Assembly: GCA_963704455.1 (NCBI GenBank)
Contig: OY969905.1
Span: 2,418,001 to 2,482,000, forward strand
DNA length: 64,000 nucleotides
Origin: DASTCZ01 sp963704455
GTDB taxonomy: Bacteria; Acidobacteriota; Terriglobia; Acidiferrales; UBA7541
Direction of reading: 5' to 3'
Position numbers and translations under genes: made by a program
Notes under the pieces: model-generated
What the model was told of the DNA's origin: nothing
The model's database searches: none
The model's input: the letters and a program-made list of their open reading frames with translations, nothing else
Shown here: piece by piece, positions 63,429 through 64,000 of the stretch
How the letters are laid out: each line of letters begins with the position of its first letter
Position numbering within the stretch: the first letter of the stretch is position 1

Positions 63429-64000
63429 TCAGGGTCCCTGTGGCCTTACCTCCAGGATTTGCACGGAAATGCTTTCCCTACCACCTTCGACGCGCCAACC
63501 GGAGAAATCGTTTGCAACCGCGGAAGCGAAAGGCTTCAGATCGCCCGATAATTCCAGTTTCTGGAGGGGTTCACGAATTGGTTCCGGGTAGTCCCCCGTT
63601 CGAATGACCCATCGCACATCCGACTTCCGCAGAAACGCCAGCATGGATTCAGGTGTACGCAAATTCTCAGGATCCACCAGCCAGCTCGATTGCGGGTCGC
63701 CATCCACCATATTTACACGCAGATAGTACACATGGCGAAAGAAAACTAGGGCGGCGCCCGGCTTGCCCTCCAGTGCTGAATTTACGAATGAAACCTCCTG
63801 ATAGTTCGGCGCGAGCCGCTTCAGAAAACGCTCTCGCGGCTCGATGCCGAGACCCGCGGGCAAGAAATCGCGTGCATACAGTGCGTAGGAGGCCGCTCCA
63901 AAAACGAGGAAGACCGCGATGGTCGCAATGCACACCCACCGAAGGATCGGGCGGCCATTCTTCACAATTGCCATGGCCCCGGCGAATGCAAATACGAGAG
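63429..64000 (-). CDS. membrane protein, C-terminal part (possible PMT/GT39-like), runs off the edge
   Basis: The minus-strand frame is open to base 64000, so the gene continues beyond the window. The visible end has hydrophobic helices (LVFAFAGAMAIV; ILRWVCIATIAVFLVFGAASYALYA) followed by a periplasmic domain of about 150 residues (RERFLKRLAPNYQEVSFVN...VRWVIRTGDYPEPIREPL). This layout is usual for polyprenyl-phosphate-sugar glycosyltransferases with a soluble C-terminal domain, but no decisive motif is visible. First gene (as seen) of the right operon. Confidence 0.6.
   Translation of the reverse strand, partial: LVFAFAGAMAIVKNGRPILRWVCIATIAVFLVFGAASYALYARDFLPAGLGIEPRERFLKRLAPNYQEVSFVNSALEGKPGAALVFFRHVYYLRVNMVDGDPQSSWLVDPENLRTPESMLAFLRKSDVRWVIRTGDYPEPIREPLQKLELSGDLKPFASAVANDFSGWRVEGGRESISVQILEVRPQGP

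Overview
The window reads as a chromosomal segment of an Acidobacteriota bacterium, most likely of the Terriglobia/Koribacter type. The evidence is a PadR regulator followed by an 'acidobacterial duplicated orphan permease' (34862-37891), a diderm envelope gene (LptD, 7411-9684), and GC content of roughly 57-60% in hand-counted samples. No rRNA, tRNA, CRISPR array, integrase or intact transposase was recognised.

Left part (1-22 kb): mostly housekeeping and envelope genes. It starts with the 3' end of a tryptophanase-like lyase, then a deoxynucleoside kinase, a Tat-exported glycosylasparaginase and an L-2-hydroxyglutarate oxidase. Next is a minus-strand group: an RDD membrane protein, an S41 'protease' that has lost both catalytic residues, and a YibQ-type divergent polysaccharide deacetylase. 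LptD, an amidase and a Gly-rich secreted protein follow. A three-gene phospholipid-type operon comes next (CDP-alcohol phosphatidyltransferase, HAD phosphatase, PAP2/Aur1-like enzyme). Then come a CcdA/ResA-type thiol-redox pair, two MacB-type permeases without an ATPase, a Gfo/Idh/MocA dehydrogenase, frataxin and glutamyl-tRNA synthetase.

Middle part (22-39.5 kb): a large membrane GGDEF+HD-GYP cyclic-di-GMP protein, OsmC, a persulfide-dioxygenase-like MBL-rhodanese protein, FabH, a DUF218 protein with a small zinc-ribbon partner, UDP-xylose synthase, a MarR-ClC pair with a 17-bp palindromic operator, the PadR-permease pair with two matched operators, and a DUF1330 protein. A repeat-rich intergenic region (38.4-39 kb) carries a REP-like palindrome, a two-unit tandem repeat and an AT-rich promoter, followed by a small Cys/His protein of unknown function.

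Right part (39.5-64 kb): surface polysaccharide genes. A minus-strand cluster holds glycosyltransferase, epimerase, WecA/MraY-like transferase, FAD oxidoreductase and UDP-glucose dehydrogenase. A second minus-strand operon runs off the right edge: membrane protein, GT4 glycosyltransferase, methyltransferase, asparagine synthase, carbamoyltransferase. Between them a single plus-strand gene of about 11.3 kb encodes a giant lipoprotein with 30 tandem ~94-residue beta-sandwich repeats, Ig-like domains, a beta-helix region, an ASH-like domain and an FN3-like domain. Part of its repeat array is a threefold, nearly identical 852-bp higher-order duplication.

Plausible joint roles: UDP-glucose dehydrogenase (39.6 kb) and UDP-xylose synthase (31.1 kb) form the route UDP-Glc to UDP-GlcA to UDP-Xyl and could feed the glycosyltransferases. 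The giant lipoprotein may be a surface adhesin or matrix partner of the polysaccharide. The most unusual items are the catalytically degenerate S41 protein kept beside YibQ, the possible inositol-lipid operon, the twin PadR operators, and the higher-order repeat array.
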